Below are positions 63,893 through 64,000 of a stretch of 64,000 bases of DNA, piece by piece (positions within the stretch are counted from its first letter, which is position 1; every line of letters starts with the position of its first letter). This DNA is from Bacillus licheniformis DSM 13 = ATCC 14580 (GTDB taxonomy: Bacteria; Bacillota; Bacilli; Bacillales; Bacillaceae), in NCBI RefSeq assembly GCF_000011645.1, contig NC_006270.3:348501-412500 (forward strand), in the 5' to 3' direction. The translations under genes were made by a program, and so were the position numbers. The notes under the pieces were generated by a model. It had not been told where the DNA came from. It made no database searches and saw nothing but the letters and a program-made list of their open reading frames with translations.

Positions 63893-64000
63893 AACGAATC
63901 AATTGAAGAATAGCATGCTTGTGAGGGTTTGTATCGCGTTATTATTTTGTTGCTTTATCTGGGGGCTTCTCACTTTATATCAAAGCGCTGAAGGCGAGGA
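63873..64000 (+). CDS. ABC transporter permease, 5' part (continues beyond the window)
   Basis: The first 42 codons of a frame open to the right edge. MNPFKIETNQLKNSMLVRV is followed by a hydrophobic segment CIALLFCCFIWGLLTLY, as expected for the first membrane helix of an ABC-2-type permease. It overlaps the ATPase gene by 20 bases, and GAGAGGG lies before the ATG. Too little is visible to name the family. Confidence 0.7.
   Translation, partial: MNPFKIETNQLKNSMLVRVCIALLFCCFIWGLLTLYQSAEGE

Overview
The window comes from a low-to-mid GC Bacillus of the B. licheniformis group. Three things point there. The proteins match B. subtilis families closely (proline operon, cah, yckE/bglC, nin-nucA, tlpC, srf-type synthetases, ycxC-ycxD-sfp-yczE). 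The gene order is that of the B. subtilis srfA neighbourhood with insertions and losses. The adenylation-domain codes read as Gln-Leu-Leu-Val-Asp-Leu-Ile, which is lichenysin rather than surfactin.

Left part (1-10.2 kb): the 3' end of shikimate kinase, ycgL, and the proline catabolic operon putB-putC-putP. Its upstream region carries a cre site, a CodY-like box and a TTGTGG-N5-CCACAA dyad, and its PucR-type activator gene putR follows it. Next come a divergently oriented membrane pair ycgR-ycgQ and the CE7 esterase cah.

Middle left (10.2-21.4 kb): a MarR regulator with a small DUF3147-type membrane protein; an amino-acid ABC transporter (binding protein and permease, no ATPase) followed by an unknown protein lacking a normal start codon; an MdaB-like quinone reductase; an AAA ATPase; the 6-phospho-beta-glucosidase bglC; the competence nuclease pair nucA-nin. 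There is also a two-gene unit of a tiny Lys/Tyr/Ser repeat protein and a Hanks-type kinase. It is followed by a chemoreceptor (tlpC) broken by two one-base indels and an LXG-domain protein without a toxin domain.

21.7-29.6 kb is one long operon: hyuA-hyuB (hydantoinase/oxoprolinase type) joined to a four-gene PotABCD-like ABC importer, ending in a clear terminator.

30.4-56.6 kb is the lichenysin operon lchAA-AB-AC-AD. Its leader is unusually rich: three ComA-box-like elements, a perfect 8-bp hairpin, a cyclic-di-GMP-I riboswitch aptamer and, just after it, an intrinsic terminator ahead of lchAA. Quorum sensing (ComP/ComA) would set initiation and c-di-GMP would set read-through into about 26 kb of synthetase genes. 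LchAA (Gln-Leu-Leu, E), LchAB (Val-Asp-Leu, E) and LchAC (Ile, TE) make the lipoheptapeptide, LchAD is the editing thioesterase and the nearby sfp activates the carrier domains. The two D-Leu modules share about 2 kb of near-identical DNA.

Right end (56.6-64 kb): ycxC and MocR-type ycxD around a palindromic operator, an intact sfp, a Fes/YbbA-type esterase, an AraC-type regulator pseudogene with several frameshifts, and yczE. Then comes an A+T-richer unit of an unknown exported protein with an ABC transporter that runs off the window, sitting where B. subtilis carries tcyCBA. No tRNA, rRNA, CRISPR array or insertion sequence was recognised.
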